DNA of 64,000 nucleotides from Salvia splendens (GCF_004379255.2 NC_056037.1:13216902-13280901), one strand, 5' to 3'; counted from the stretch's first letter, positions 49,840-61,810 are shown. A program made the numbers and translations. The notes: generated by a model from the letters alone, not told the origin.

Positions 49840-50085
49840 AGATGTGGAATGGGTAAAGGAAGGATTGAAGAGATGTGGCAAACTGTAATCCTCACAGTGT
49901 ATTAGTGAAATAAGTAGTTGGTTTTGTAGTTGAGGATTTGCATTGGACAAATTTTCTTGCTTTCTATAGACTATATAGGGAGAAGAAACTTTGAACCTTT
50001 GCGTTTATTAACTTATGGATAATTATATGTCCAATCGTACTTGATTATTTAAGATGACTCTCATTGTCATTGCCTTTGAATATAT

Positions 50086-51651
50086 TTTTTTTTATTAAAA
50101 ATCGGTTTTTAATATTAAAAATTTTAAAAAAAATTTCACTTCCTAAAAAAATATATCCGTTTATTACCGTTTTTATCACTTTTTAATTTTTTTTTTTATT
50201 TTTTCCCCCCAAAAATACACACTTTCATCTATAAATACCTCCACTTTCACACCCAAAAATTCACATCAAACTACACAATTCTCATATCCATTCTCCCATA
50301 TTCATTCTCATCTTCATTCTCTCATATCCATTCTCAATCTTTCTTCTACCCTACAACATAACAATGTCCGGCCAAGGTGATGACCACCCGCCCTCTCACG
50401 GTTGGAACCCCGAATGGTTCGGTTCACAACCGTTTCCTAGTCCGGAAACGGAATAATCAGCCCCTCCTCAAACCCAAAGTTCGGGCGTTCCGGGTGGCTA
50501 CCGGCCACACCCAATCGACGATCAAGGTTGCCTCCGAAGGGCGATACGGGTGGACACCGGAGCCTAGGCCGACCGCCCTCTCCCAAACCCCGACTCCTCC
50601 TACTCGCGGTGTCCGCACACAGTACACTCCGGCGGAGATGGATAAATTGTTCAAGGCGTACTTGGAAATCTCCGAAAATGCGGTGGTTGGCACTAACCAA
50701 TCCGGCGAGCACTTTTGGTGGCGCGTCGCTCGCCAGTACAATGAAAACCGGCCGCCGGAAACGATCGAGCGCAACGAGAGTATGGTGCGCAACGCCATCG
50801 GCCGAGCCAAAGATGAAATTGGCAAGTTCAATGGCTATTTCCTCCAGGAACAGCGGAATGTCGGGAGCTGCCGGAGCGAGGTCGACATCAGCACTGCCGC
50901 GCTGAGCACCTACCAATCCATGAACTGCAAATCGTTCAAGTACCTCAATATTTGGCAGGATACGCGGACGCACCCGAAGTATATGGGAGGCGTAACATCC
51001 TCCTCTAGCGGCTCCTCCAAACGATCAAGGTCGGTATCCCTATCCGACGCCTGCTCCGAAGAAGTGGCTAGCCAACTCGCCGGAGCTAACTTAGGTAGCC
51101 CCGACGCCAGACCGAGCGGTTCCCAACGCCGACCGCAAGGAAGGAAGAAGGTGGCGGCCAACCGCCGTCGCGCCGAACCCGCTCCATATGCGCCACCTCC
51201 ACCCCCGAACAACTCGCTGTGGATGCTCTTAGGCCAACTCAATATAGCCGATAGGTCAACTATGACCCCCAAGCAACTTCAAACGCACGAGGCCATGATA
51301 TTGGGTCTCCAAAAACAATTGGGGTTAGTGCCGCCGGATCAGTAGTCTTCCACAGGTAATATTAGCCAATAATTATGTAATTTTTAATTTTTAGGAGTTT
51401 AATTATGTAATTTTTAATTTTTAGGATTTTAATTTTGTCTTTTTTATTTTATTTGTAATATTTATTGTGGCTTTTTAATGAATTTTAATATTATGGAAAT
51501 ATTTTTGTTTAATTGAATTTTAAATTGAATTGTGCTCATCCTTGCGGAAGAGCACAGCTGTGGGTGTTGTGCTCTTGCCAGAGAGCAGGCAGGAATAGTG
51601 ACGCCGGGCCCACAACCGTGCTCGCTGGTAAGAGCACGGTTGTGGATGTTC
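50086..51651 (+). mobile_element. PIF/Harbinger element B (ORF1 only), left end missing
   Basis: The right end (GTGGATGTTC, then TTA at 51652-51654) and about 200 bp next to it match the derivative at 19435-20152. The leader has CATCTATAAATA. No TIR or GC-rich subterminal block is seen on the left: similarity starts in the AT-rich stretch near 50086. The left end was therefore probably deleted. The only gene is ORF1. Confidence 0.75.
50364..51345 (+). pseudogene. Myb/SANT-like Harbinger ORF1 protein, one frame change
   Basis: The natural start is probably ATG 50364 (MSGQGDDHPPSHGWNPEW). That frame meets a TAA at 50454. The main body continues in another frame: RTQYTPAEMDKLFKAYLEI, VVGTNQSGEHFWWRVARQY, RNAIGRAKDEIGKFNGYF, SYQSM-type TYQSMNCKSFKYLNIW, and a Pro-rich linker before a C-terminal helix ending KQLGLVPPDQ. 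This is the trihelix/SANT-like region plus NAM-associated region of plant Harbinger ORF1. The open frame from 50377 could make a 322-aa protein that lacks only the original N-terminus. Partial function cannot be excluded. Confidence 0.78.
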
Positions 51652-51654
51652 TTA

Positions 51655-52127
51655 TTACCTATAGTTGTGATGATGAAATCAATTAAGGAATCCAAGTTCC
51701 CTTCATACCTTATCTTTTACTATATGCAGTAGCCATGGAGTTTCTGGAACTGTAAGTATTTTATTGATTATTTCTCATCATCATTCAATTTCCGAGCTTA
51801 TTATAGCTTATTATAGTCATACTTAATTACACCACTAAATCAGATCAAATCTTTTTTCGTTGAACAACAGTGTAAATCTTTGATTTGGCTAAAATCTCTT
51901 TACCTAACAGATTTGTGAATTGTGAACCATCTTGATTTGTTGGTTGAGATCCTTTTCCCAATATTTTTCATCTATTCCTTTCCAAGAATTTCAGCCTTCC
52001 CTCTATTTACCGTGAGTGTTACTGCTAGCATTTCAAAATGTTACTGCTAGCATTTAAAAAACAGAAGCTTTCTCTTATATTTTGTCCACTTTTTCTCCTT
52101 TTATCTCATAATTTACTAATTTTCTTA
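51655..52127. other. Spacer, no gene seen
   Basis: AT-rich, with no supported coding region. A short direct repeat of GTTACTGCTAGCATTT lies at 52018-52056. Confidence 0.5.
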
Positions 52128-52378
52128 CTCCATCCGTCCCACAATAGGAGTCATATTTGGAGTGTGGACGAAGAAATGTAAAGAATAATAGGTTGGAAAA
52201 GTTAGTGGAATACGAAATTCACTTTTTTATACTGATTTTATAATAGAATGTGAGTGAAGTGAGTTAATGGAATATGAGATTTACTCATCTACCTACAATT
52301 TATGGTAAAAGTAATGTGACTCTTATTATGGGACGACCGAAATAGCAAAATGTGACTCTTATTATGGAACAAATGGGA
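52128..52378. mobile_element. Stowaway MITE with doubled right end
   Basis: The left end CTCCATCCGTCCCACAATAG is a classic Stowaway TIR after TA. The right side carries its complement twice in tandem (TGTGACTCTTATTATGGGAC and TGTGACTCTTATTATGGAAC), suggesting slippage or nested insertion. Confidence 0.8.
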
Positions 52379-53743
52379 TATTAAAACTCGTGTTATCCAA
52401 CAATGAACTTATTTTTCATAGATGAATGGAGTATTATTTACTAAGTATCATTATACAATTCATAATTGAAATGGTTATATTATAATTATTTAATAAATTA
52501 GTATTCATTATTCGTGTGATAATAGTAACAATTATAATAATTAATATAATAAAATAATTATATTATAGTTATTTATTATTATTATATAAAATATACTAAT
52601 TCAATAAATATCTAAATATGTAAAATCTTAAATATCGGAAAAAAGAAAAAGTTATGTATAGTTGCAAAAAGTGGAAAAAATAAGTATATGGATTTGTACT
52701 GGTACAGCAATTAGCTTAAAAGATTAACAAAAGATACGGTGTTGAATTGATGATGAATTGAATTGACATCCTTGAAATTTCCAAGCGAAAGCGTTAAAGT
52801 GTAAAAAGAAATTATCTTTTATTGAGAAACGTATCTGTGGGAAATTCCGAAGATCTTTTAAATTAGTAGAATGATTTATTTTTTGATGTTGCCCAGATTT
52901 TCTTGGTACAATCAGGAATGGAGATTAATACGCACTTTTCGCCTTTTTTTTTCTTTTCTTTTCTTACGCAGTTCAGTACAAATTATTACTCTCCTCTCCG
53001 CTCTATATTATTGGAGTCATTTTACCATTTAGTACGTTCCATATTAATGAAGTTATTTTCCTTTTAAGTAGAAGAACACATTTTTTCTGACTTAATTCCC
53101 TCTCTTACTTTATTCCCTCTCTTACTTTATTCTCTCTACTTTTTCATCTCTTATACTTTATTTTTTTTATTTAATACATTAAACACATTGTTCTTAATCT
53201 CCGTGTTTAAAAAAAATGTATGTATTACTATGGAATTGAGGCTTATCTAGACTCTACTGGATGTTCGGTTTGTAAGATTGTCGGTTCGTAAGATTGTATC
53301 CAAGAATTAAATATGTAGTGTATTTGGTTCATGAGATTTAATTCCACAACTCAATCCTAGATACATAATCATGAGATAATTAGTCATAGCTAAAACCCCC
53401 TATGACTAAAATAATCTCACTACTCAATCCTACATTATATCTTGGTATTATTTTATCGGAACACCGCCCTTGTGTTTGGTATCCGAGATAAGTTATCTCG
53501 ATGATCCGTGATAGCATCCGTTCTGGCCACACAAAATGCATATTTTATCGTCTATTTTAAAAAATACTATAGCTTCCATATTTACTAACACCTTTCTTTT
53601 TCCTAGACTAGAAGATTGATCTATGCCATATACGTGTGGTGTGAATAAGAATCGTCATTTTTTTCAAGTAAAACTCATTTGTGCAGTACGTCAACAATCG
53701 TTTTCGAGCGCAAAAGAAACGCATATTACATAGAAATTACTAA
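52379..53743. other. AT-rich spacer with MITE fragments
   Basis: No gene supported. A Stowaway-like half element lies near 53000-53210 (ATTATTGGAGTCATTTTACC; CTCTCTTACTTTATTC repeats). Another MITE-like segment with GTTCGGTTTGTAAGATTGT occurs near 53265-53520, without clear ends. Confidence 0.4.
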
Positions 53744-55649
53744 GAGCATCCGCAATAGAGGCGAGCGCTCCGGCTCGCCGATTTTTGGCGCTCGCCGAAC
53801 TATTGCAGCCGGCGAGCGCCAAATCGGCGAGAATTTCGGCGAGAATTTCGGCGAGCGCACGCCGATCGGCTCGCCCCTATTGCAGCCTCCCGATCGGCGA
53901 GTGACCGGCGAGCGCAATTTTGTTTTTTGTTTTTATTTTCGAAACTCTATATATACGCGATTTGAACTTCATTTTCATTCGCACCACTTGTTTTAACAAG
54001 TACTCTCTCTATCTTAATTTCTGTACAAGAGCAACAACGCGAAATGAGTAACGCGGGTGGTAGTAGTAGTGGTAGTGGTGGGGATGCTGATGAGTACGAA
54101 CGGCGTTTGAACGAACATTTGGATGACTGTACATCCCGAGAGATAGACCGACTACTACAACGGGCCTTGTAGCCGGCAGTACCTCGACCTCGACCCGTTG
54201 TCCACCGCCGATCATTGATTGAGCGGGATCACGTAGCTGCACATCAGCGGCTATATGCCGACTACTTCGCACCGGAGCCTCGGTTTAACTCCAACCTTTT
54301 CAGGCGGCGTTTTAGGATGAGCAGGGCCTTGTTTATGCGTATTGTTAACGCTTTGGAGCATCGATATTTGTGTTTCCGCTTCAGGCACGATGCGTCTGGT
54401 AGACCCGGCCACACACCTATTCAAAAGTGCACTGCGGCAATCAGGCAGCTGGCCTACGGAGGCACGGCAGACACGTGGGACGAGTACCTCCACATCGGTG
54501 AGTCGACTGCCCTTAAATGTATGAAGTATTTCTGTCAGGGAGTGACTGAAATATTCGGTGAGCAGTACCTTCGAAGCCCTACCCCCGAAGACTGCCAGGA
54601 GCTGATGCAGATGCACGGGGCGAAGCATGGGTTCCTGGGTATGTTAGGCAGCATAGATTATATGCATTGGGAGTGGAAGAACTGCCCCGCTGCCTGGAAA
54701 GGGTTCTACACGACCGGCTACAAGAGAAAGAAGCCCACGATGATCCTCAAGGTCGTAGCTGATTACCGGCTGTGGATTTGGCATGCATATTTTGGGGTAG
54801 CCGGGTCGAACAACGAACTCAACGTCCTCAACTCGTCGCCCCTTTTCAACGAGCAGTGCCAGGGCGTTGGTCCGACCATCAGTTTTGTCGCCAACGGGAA
54901 CTAGCATGATATGGGCTACTACTTGGCGGATGGGATATACCCTAGGTGGCCCGTCTTTGTGAAGACGATCAGATACGCATCGGATGAGATGAAGACCTAC
55001 TTTGCGGAACGCCAGGAGTCGGCGCGCAAGGACGTGGAGCGCGCATATGGTGTGCTCCAGGCTCGATGGGCGGCAATTAGGGGTCCAACGCGTTTGTGCA
55101 TATCGACTGCATTGCTGATATAATGTACGTCTGTATTATCATGCACAACATGATTGTCGAAGATGAAGGTGTACAACTGACTAGTTGGGCCAAAGACGAT
55201 AACGAAGCAGGTCCAAGCCACGGCGTAGCCACCCCGAACGTACGAAGTGGGGTACCTCACGATGAAGCCGGCCGCATCCAAGCACATGCCGACATGCGCC
55301 AAGTGGAAGCTCATATTCGACTCCAAAATGATTTAAATGAAGAGTTGTGGACGCGGAGGACTGCACGACGTTAGGGTTTTTTTTTTAATTATGTAATTTT
55401 TTTTAATGTACCTTTTTTAATTTAAATGAAATTAATGCATTTTCCCGTATCTGTGTCGTAAGTTGAATTCCGTATTAGTGTGATTGTTTATTTGTTTTTA
55501 GTGTTGATGATGTGGCTAGGCTATGGCTGAGCTATTGCTTGTCCAGTTGCTTGTCCTGATGATGTGACAGGAGGGATTTTAGTGCTGATGATGTGACAGA
55601 GGAGTTTGTGGCTGGGCTATGGCTTGTCCAGTTGCTATTGTGGATGCTC
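53744..55649 (+). mobile_element. PIF/Harbinger element D (transposase only)
   Basis: The TIR is GAGCATCCGCAATAG on the left and the complement of GAGCATCCACAATAG on the right, with TAA duplications (53741-53743, 55650-55652). The left subterminal region is a dense array of GGCGAGCG and its complement. The leader contains CTATATATACGC and CGCACCACTTGTTTTAACAAG. The leader (103 bp), subterminal motif and 3' tail are shared with element G at 56432. Confidence 0.92.
54044..55374 (+). pseudogene. PIF/Harbinger transposase, two stops and a frameshift
   Basis: From ATG 54044 (MSNAGGSSSGSGGD) a TAG at 54167-54169 interrupts early. The main body then runs from RRSLIERDHVAAHQRL through GSIDYMHWEWKNCP (usually DCMHW) and SNNELNVLNSS, where Glu replaces the second catalytic Asp of NND. 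A TAG at 54903-54905 replaces Gln of the GNQH(N/D)MGYYLADG motif, and a frame change follows near 55100 (PTRLC, then IADIMYVCIIMHNMIVED). With two stops, one shift and a catalytic substitution it is dead, unlike the copies at 3409 and 59716. Confidence 0.88.
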
Positions 55650-55708
55650 TAAAACCCGTGGTTAATTTGATTCAACTATGTAATTAGACTCTTAATTCTT
55701 TGATGGTA

Positions 55709-55887
55709 CTCCCTCCGTCCCGGGCTACTCGCTCCTTTCCTTTTCGGCACGGAGATTAAGGAATGAGTGTATAGGAAAGTCAAAAATGACGACTGTAGGT
55801 GAAATTTTTTACTAAAAATGGAAAGAGTGCAAGTAACTTGGGACGCTCAAAAAGGAAATAAGTGCGAGTAGCTTGGGACGGAGGGAG
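55709..55887. mobile_element. Stowaway MITE, intact
   Basis: Near-perfect TIRs (CTCCCTCCGTCCCGGGCTAC and GTAGCTTGGGACGGAGGGAG) flanked by TA (55707-55708, 55888-55889). 179 bp, non-coding. Confidence 0.95.
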
Positions 55888-55889
55888 TA

Positions 55890-56431
55890 CAATATCTTGG
55901 ACGGTATACAAATTCAATTCATATGGTTAAAATGTGAACTAAAGATATCGACCAATGGCACTATGATCTCTTTAAAGATTTTGAGTTGACTGCCCATAGC
56001 AGACATGATACACAATTCAACACCCCAAATATCCGATCTTATGTTATTTATGTTACTTTAATAGTTTAAAATAATCATTTCAACAGTTTATATTACTAAA
56101 AATGAGTTGAATGAAGAAATTCTTGTCGATACCATGTCATTAATTATCCATTGTATATAGCATATAAATGTGAATCAAGAACAAGAAATGTTGCTAAAAA
56201 TGTCGTTATCAATATCTGATCCCATTTTACTATTCCGATAAACGAATCCAACATTTGGGATTTGGGAATATATGAATTCTCAACTAACTATTTTGCTAAA
56301 AAAAAACTAAACTATTTTTCTTCTCCTTTTTAGTTTTATTATAGCAATATCTGATCCAATTTTACTATTCCGAATACGATTATTGATAGTGACATTTTTA
56401 GCAACATTTCTTGTTCTCGCATTCACAGTTA
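55890..56431. other. Spacer, no gene seen
   Basis: AT-rich sequence. A direct repeat, CAATATCTGATCCnATTTTACTATTCCG, occurs at about 56210-56238 and 56346-56374. No coding region. Confidence 0.5.
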
Positions 56432-58400
56432 GAGCATCCACAATGGCGGCGAGCGGACCGGCTAGCCAATTTCCGGCGGTCGCCGGTTCGCTCGCCGAAC
56501 CATTGTAAACGGCGAGCGCCATTTCGGCGAAAAAATCGGCGAGCGCACGCCGATTCGCGAGCGGTGGGCGATGAGCTCGCCGGTCCGCTCGCCGCCATTG
56601 CAGGCTCCGGACCGGCGAGCGATCGGCGAGCAAAATTTTCTTTTTTTTTAAAAAATTTTCGAAACACTATATATACGCACTTTGCACGTCATTTTCATTC
56701 GCACCACTTGTTTTAACGAGTACTCTCTCTATCTTAATTTCTATACAAGATCAACAACGTGAAATGGAGAACAACAACGAAGGTACTCCAATGACGAGCG
56801 GGTCTCAAACTCCCCCGGTACCCGTGGGAGGTGTATGGGGTCCGATGCCCGGGTACTACAACATGTACCCGTGGCAGCAGATGATGCCCGGGATGCCAGC
56901 CGGGGGGAGTATGCCGAGGGGGTTACCGGTGATGCCGGGGTGGGCACCCGGTATGCAGATGATGCCGGGGTGGGCACCCGGAATGCAGATGATGCCGGGA
57001 GGGGTATCGGCAACGCAGGGGACGCCGGGGGGGAGAGGGGCGGGGGAAATGTCTATCGCCCCAGTTTTGATTTTTTGACTGCTTCTTCGCACACATCGAC
57101 CCCAGCGGAGTTGGGGTTTGATATTCTCGGTGTTCTGGAAACTCCCATTCAAATGGGGGGAGTAGGGCGGGGTCAGGGCCCCCAAAGGGGAAGGGCAAGA
57201 GGGTCGGCGAGTCGTCGCAGCCGGTTGAGGACGACTGCTCGGTACGGAGGAGGTGGACAGATGCGGAGAAAGTCGCGCTGTCCAAGGCGTGGGTGAGTGT
57301 TTGCGATGATCCCCTCACTTCGAACAATCAGAGGATCGTCAACATGTGGGCCAAAATAGCAGCAGCCTACAAGGCATTTTGCCCGGAGGGGAGGCCGTGC
57401 AACGGGGAGGAGTGCCGGAAGGCGTGGGACCAAATCAGGGCTGGGGTCTCCCGATTTTCGGGCTTGTACGCCAACACCCTCCGCATGCAGAGCAGTGGCC
57501 AAACGGAGGATGACTGCAGGAGGATAGCGGAGAAAGCCTTCCCCTAGCCTGTGTTGTATAAGGAGTTCACCTACTGGAACCGCTATGAGGTGCTGAACGA
57601 CTCCGAGAAGTTCCGGGCAGGTGTCGACGCTGGCTGTCCGAAGAAGCAACGACTGAACTATACCGGTGATTACAGCGGCAGCAGCGGTGGTTCTCACGAC
57701 CTCCCCGAGGGTGCTCAGGAGCTCCCGTCCCCTCCATCGTTCGCTTGGCGAACTCGCCCGGTTGGTCAAAGGCGGGCGCAACGGGAGGCGAGGGGGGGGG
57801 GGTGCCGGGGGGTCCCAGGAGGTCCATTCGGCATCCCCCCTTGGCCAGTCGACAGAGGATCACAAATTCTTCGTGCGTCAACAAACGCGTGCTCAGATGG
57901 TCAAGATCTTAGCCGATTGGAAGGCGACAGAGGACCCTGAGGAGAAGAGCTTTCTTCACGCATTGCTCGTGAGCATGCGTGATGATTTGAAGACCGGGGG
58001 GCACGGGGGGGTACCGGCGGCGACGGTGGCGACGGGGGCGACGGAGACGAGGAGTGAGGCGGAGGTCGTTTTTTTAAATAATGTATTTTTTTTTAAATTA
58101 ATGTATTTTTTTAATGTACTTTTTTTTAAAAATTAATGTATTTTTTAATGTACTTTTTTTAATTTAAATTATATTATTGAATTTCCGCGTATCTGTGTCG
58201 TAAATTTAATTACGTATTTTTTTGTGATTGTCAATTATTTGTTTTATATAATTAGGAGTGATGTGGCTAGGCTATTGCCGGGCTATTTGCTTATCCTGAT
58301 GATGTGACAGAATGATTTTTAGTGCTGATGATGTGGCAGGAGGAGTTTGTGGCTGAGCTATGACTGTGATATTGCTAGGCGAAAGCCATTGTGTATGCTC
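56432..58400 (+). mobile_element. PIF/Harbinger element G (ORF1 only)
   Basis: The TIR is GAGCATCCACAATGGCGGCG on the left and the complement of GAGCATACACAATGG on the right, with TTA duplications (56429-56431, 58401-58403). The subterminal GGCGAGCG array, the leader (56661-56763) and the 3' tail (CGTATCTGTGTCGTAA; GATGTGGCTAGGCTAT; GTGCTGATGATGTG) are those of element D. The coding region is ORF1 instead of transposase. Confidence 0.92.
56764..58057 (+). pseudogene. Myb/SANT-like Harbinger ORF1 protein, several frameshifts
   Basis: It starts at ATG 56764 (MENNNEGTPMTSGSQ) with a Met/Pro/Gly-rich N-terminus that includes a doubled 9-residue unit (MPGWAPGMQ). Frame changes occur after the N-terminus (near 57060), near 57240 and in a run of G near 57790-57800. 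Recognisable parts are WTDAEKVALSKAWVSVCDDP-type sequence, VNMWAKIAAAYKAFCPEG, RKAWDQIRAGVSRFSGLY, the YKEFTYWNRYEVLNDSEKF region and DHKFFVRQQTRAQMVKILAD. A TAG at 57545 interrupts FP-stop-PVLYKEF. The probable natural end is TGA 58055-58057 after acidic codons. This is the ORF1 counterpart of the transposase in element D. Confidence 0.82.
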
Positions 58401-58403
58401 TTA

Positions 58404-59254
58404 TAGGCTATATACAATGGATCATGACATGGTAACGACAATAATTTTTTGTGGAATAAATACAGATTCAACTAATTTTAACATAATTAAACCTTTAGGA
58501 TTTTATTTATTAAATACTTAATTATCAATCCTTCAACTACATGGTGATTAATTTAGATCATATAATTAATCACTACTTTTACATGCAACTTTAACATGAT
58601 TTACTTGAACATCCGACAAACATTATCTCAAGATAGTATATCTAACGGCAATAAATGATTATTCAGTCGATCTCAAATATTGTTTCACAACTTAGTTCCT
58701 AGCTAGGAACATTAAAACACACACACAACACACATGCAAACATATTAATTAATTGGTGTGTCGAACGGTTCAAAAAGAATTATAGTTAGAAATTGACTTT
58801 GGCATGTCTTTGTCTCCCTATATACCTACAAACGTGATCTCACAATCCATCACAAAATCTTGTGTGATGGTTCCGTCTCACTTCTACCATTTTGCAGAGA
58901 ATCTCTTTACCCATTTACGCACCACCTTTCATAAATCAAATCTAGACTACTTCTAATTCAAAGATTCTTGAAAACCTACCTAATTATGACTATTATCTTT
59001 CATCAAAACCCCAAATCGTATCGAATCAATTGAAACAATAACCATTGAAATATGTGATCACAAAGGCCCACAAACAATACAAGTCAGTGTGATCGCAAAT
59101 TTACAATTTTACTGTTTAATTTGTATATATCAACATCATTATTTTGTAGAGCTCCGATCACCATTTAATTTGTCTACCCACTGAAATAACTTCGTATAAA
59201 TATTTGTACATTGATTAATTGTTGAACATGTGTTTGTCTCAATTCCTTAGCACA
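58404..59254. other. Spacer, no gene seen
   Basis: AT-rich, with a CACACACACA stretch near 58713. No supported gene, repeat or element. Confidence 0.5.
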
Positions 59255-59257
59255 TAA

Positions 59258-61283
59258 GACCATCCACAACGCGTCTCGCGCCGGGCTCGCGTCTCGTCTC
59301 GGAGAGACGAGACCCCCGCGAGACGCATTGCAGCGGCCGTCTCGTCTCCAGCTCGCGACCGGCTCGTCGCGTAGCTCGTCTCGGAGAGACACGAGACGAG
59401 CTGTCTCGCCACGCGCCCGAGACACGTGGCACGTCCCCATGCGTGCGTGACGCCCACTCGCTGGCCCGCGAGTGGGCGTCGTCACTGATGACGCAATAAT
59501 TCATTTTTTTTTTAAAAAAATCGATTTTTAATAAAATTTTTTTTTTTTTTCAAACAGTAATATTACCGTTAAATATTTATTTTCATTTTTTAAATTTTTA
59601 ATTTTTTTACTCTATAAATAATTCTATTCCATACTCATTTCAAACACAAACACACATCTATTCCTCTCAAATCCTCTCTATCACTCCAATTTCCATCTTC
59701 AATCAACTCAAACAAATGGATCCTTTTGAGCAAATGCGTCAATTAATGGAACAATCACTCGAAGAAGATCGACGACGAGAGGCGGAGGAAGCCGCACCAC
59801 CCCCACGACGCTCCCGGAAGTACATCAATCGGAACCGGGAGGAAGCCGCCGCACGGTTAGTACGCGACTACTTCTGCGATAACCCGATTTGGGGAGATAC
59901 CTATTTCCGTCGCCGTTTCCGCATGCGGAAACCGCTATTTCTCCACATAGCGAATACTTTGGCGGCCAGGGAGGAGTTCTTCCGAGAAGGGTTCGACGCG
60001 GTCGGTCGTCCCAGCCACACGACGCTGCAGAAATGTACTGCAGCCATCCGACAGCTTGCGACTGGACAAACGGCCGACATATTCGACGAATACCTGCACA
60101 TCGGAGACAGTACTGGGCGCTTGTGCTTGCTCAACTTCTGCAGAGGCGTCCGGGCAGCCTTCAGTGACGAATTTCTCCGGAGGCCAACCACGGAGGATTG
60201 TCAGTTCCTCCTCAACCTGCACGAACAAGTGCACGGATTCCCCGGGATGCTTGGCAGTGTCGATTGCATGCACTGGCAATGGAAGAATTGCCCGGTGGCT
60301 TGGAGGGGTTCCTACACGAGCGGCCACAAAGGCACCCACCCAACCGTTGTACTCGAGGCCGTTGCCGACTACCGACTTTGGATCTGGCACGCGTACTTCG
60401 GGGTCCCTGGCTCGAACAACGACGTAAACGTGCTCCAACAGTCCGACCTCTTTACCGAAGTTTTGGATGGTAAAGCGCCGGCCATCAACTTCGTCGCCAA
60501 CAACCGACGGTATAAAATGGGGTACTATCTCGCCGACGGCATCTACCCGAAGTGGCCGACCTTCGTGAAGACGTGCGGCAGGCCAGCGAACCCAAAGCAG
60601 GCTCTTTTTGCGCAGAAGCAGGAGGCTGCGCGCAAGGATGTGGAGAGGGCGTTCGGGGTTCTCCAAGCGCGCTTCAACATCATCAAAGCCCCGGCTCGTT
60701 CGTGGTTCATGGAGAGCATGGTCGACATCATGTATACGTGCATAATCTTGCACAACATGATTGTCCGAGACGAAGGACCCGATGCCGGAAATTGGTTCGA
60801 CCCCGAATCCCCCGGAAGCTCAACTGCAAGTAGTCCGCCGCGAAGTGGAGCGCATCCATCTATACAAGAACGGTTGGCTATTCGGGCAAGGACACGCGAC
60901 TCTAGCGCCCACACCCAACTCCAAGAGGATCTAATTGAGCACATTTGGGAAAACTTTGGCGGAGAATATTAAATTATGTCATTTTTATTTTTTTAGAATT
61001 TTAATTATGTCTTCGCTTTTTTAATGTTAAGTTGTAATATTGTTTTAATTTTAATAAAGTGTGTTTGTTTAAATTGAATTGGGTTTTAAAAAAAATTATA
61101 AATTAAATTGAATGAATAGTAATTAAGAGACGGTATAGAGACGGTTAAGAGACGGAGCGTTGCAGCCTCCGTCTCTTAGTTAAGAGATGGAGGAAAAAAG
61201 GACAGTGGGGCCCTCAAATAGTGCTCAAATAGTAGTTAAGAGACGGTTTAAGAGACGGTATAGAGACAGCGTTGTGGATGGCC
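59258..61283 (+). mobile_element. PIF/Harbinger element H (transposase only)
   Basis: The TIR is GACCATCCACAACGC on the left and the complement of GGCCATCCACAACGC on the right, with TAA duplications (59255-59257, 61284-61286). The left subterminal block (59265-59430) is full of GAGACGAG/CTCGTCTC. The right has GAGACGGT and GAGACGGAG repeats. Leader and 3' UTR resemble those of element B, but the subterminal motifs differ. Confidence 0.92.
59716..60972 (+). CDS. PIF/Harbinger DDE transposase, intact
   Basis: A 418-aa protein with all catalytic contexts intact: GSVDCMHWQWKNCP (D183), SNNDVNVLQQS (D236) and KDVERAFGVLQARF (E310). The N-terminus (MDPFEQMRQLMEQSLEEDRR) is a charged helix, and a basic RRRFRMRK segment follows. 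The ATG at 59716 comes after a CTATAAATA motif (59612) and a CAA/TC-rich leader, so the start is well supported. No stop, frameshift or intron. With the protein at 3409 it is one of two apparently functional Harbinger transposases here, and no ORF1 gene lies in the same element. Confidence 0.92.
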   Translation: MDPFEQMRQLMEQSLEEDRRREAEEAAPPPRRSRKYINRNREEAAARLVRDYFCDNPIWGDTYFRRRFRMRKPLFLHIANTLAAREEFFREGFDAVGRPSHTTLQKCTAAIRQLATGQTADIFDEYLHIGDSTGRLCLLNFCRGVRAAFSDEFLRRPTTEDCQFLLNLHEQVHGFPGMLGSVDCMHWQWKNCPVAWRGSYTSGHKGTHPTVVLEAVADYRLWIWHAYFGVPGSNNDVNVLQQSDLFTEVLDGKAPAINFVANNRRYKMGYYLADGIYPKWPTFVKTCGRPANPKQALFAQKQEAARKDVERAFGVLQARFNIIKAPARSWFMESMVDIMYTCIILHNMIVRDEGPDAGNWFDPESPGSSTASSPPRSGAHPSIQERLAIRARTRDSSAHTQLQEDLIEHIWENFGGEY

Positions 61284-61286
61284 TAA

Positions 61287-61810
61287 CAATGAAAGATGGT
61301 AATTTGGACACGATGATACGTGAGCTGAGCTGTAAAAAATATTGATACGATGATTTATAGGACCCAAATAAAAGAGCACGAAAGATAATAATTACGAGAC
61401 GACATGACAAGTCAGCGTTGACGGCCTAACACCACGAATGTTACTAAAATCATTAGATTACACTGTAATATTTTTTTAAAAAAATACTACTCCACTAAAT
61501 AAATAGAGTGCCACTACCACAAGCTAGTAAATGTTTTTCCTTTTTGTTTTTGAGTTCTTGGTCACATGCAGTCCCGATCCTTGATGTTGTCATGTTGCAA
61601 ACCATATGGGATAGCGCATGTATAAGTTACTAACATAACTTCAATTCATAGGATGAGTAAAGCATTAATTTAAAGACTAAAATCTAAAATTCATACGCTG
61701 AATTTGCTTAAAATAACTTTTTGGCTCTATAAATTAAGTGTGTTACTTTTTGGTACGTTTGCACAAAAACCTATTTGGTCCATAGTATTCATGTCAAAAT
61801 ACAGTTGATA
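61287..61810. other. Spacer, no gene seen
   Basis: AT-rich sequence without a supported gene. Confidence 0.5.

Noticed and set aside
59174..59504. Arg-rich minus-strand frames
   Set aside because: They lie in the GAGACG subterminal repeats of Harbinger element H.
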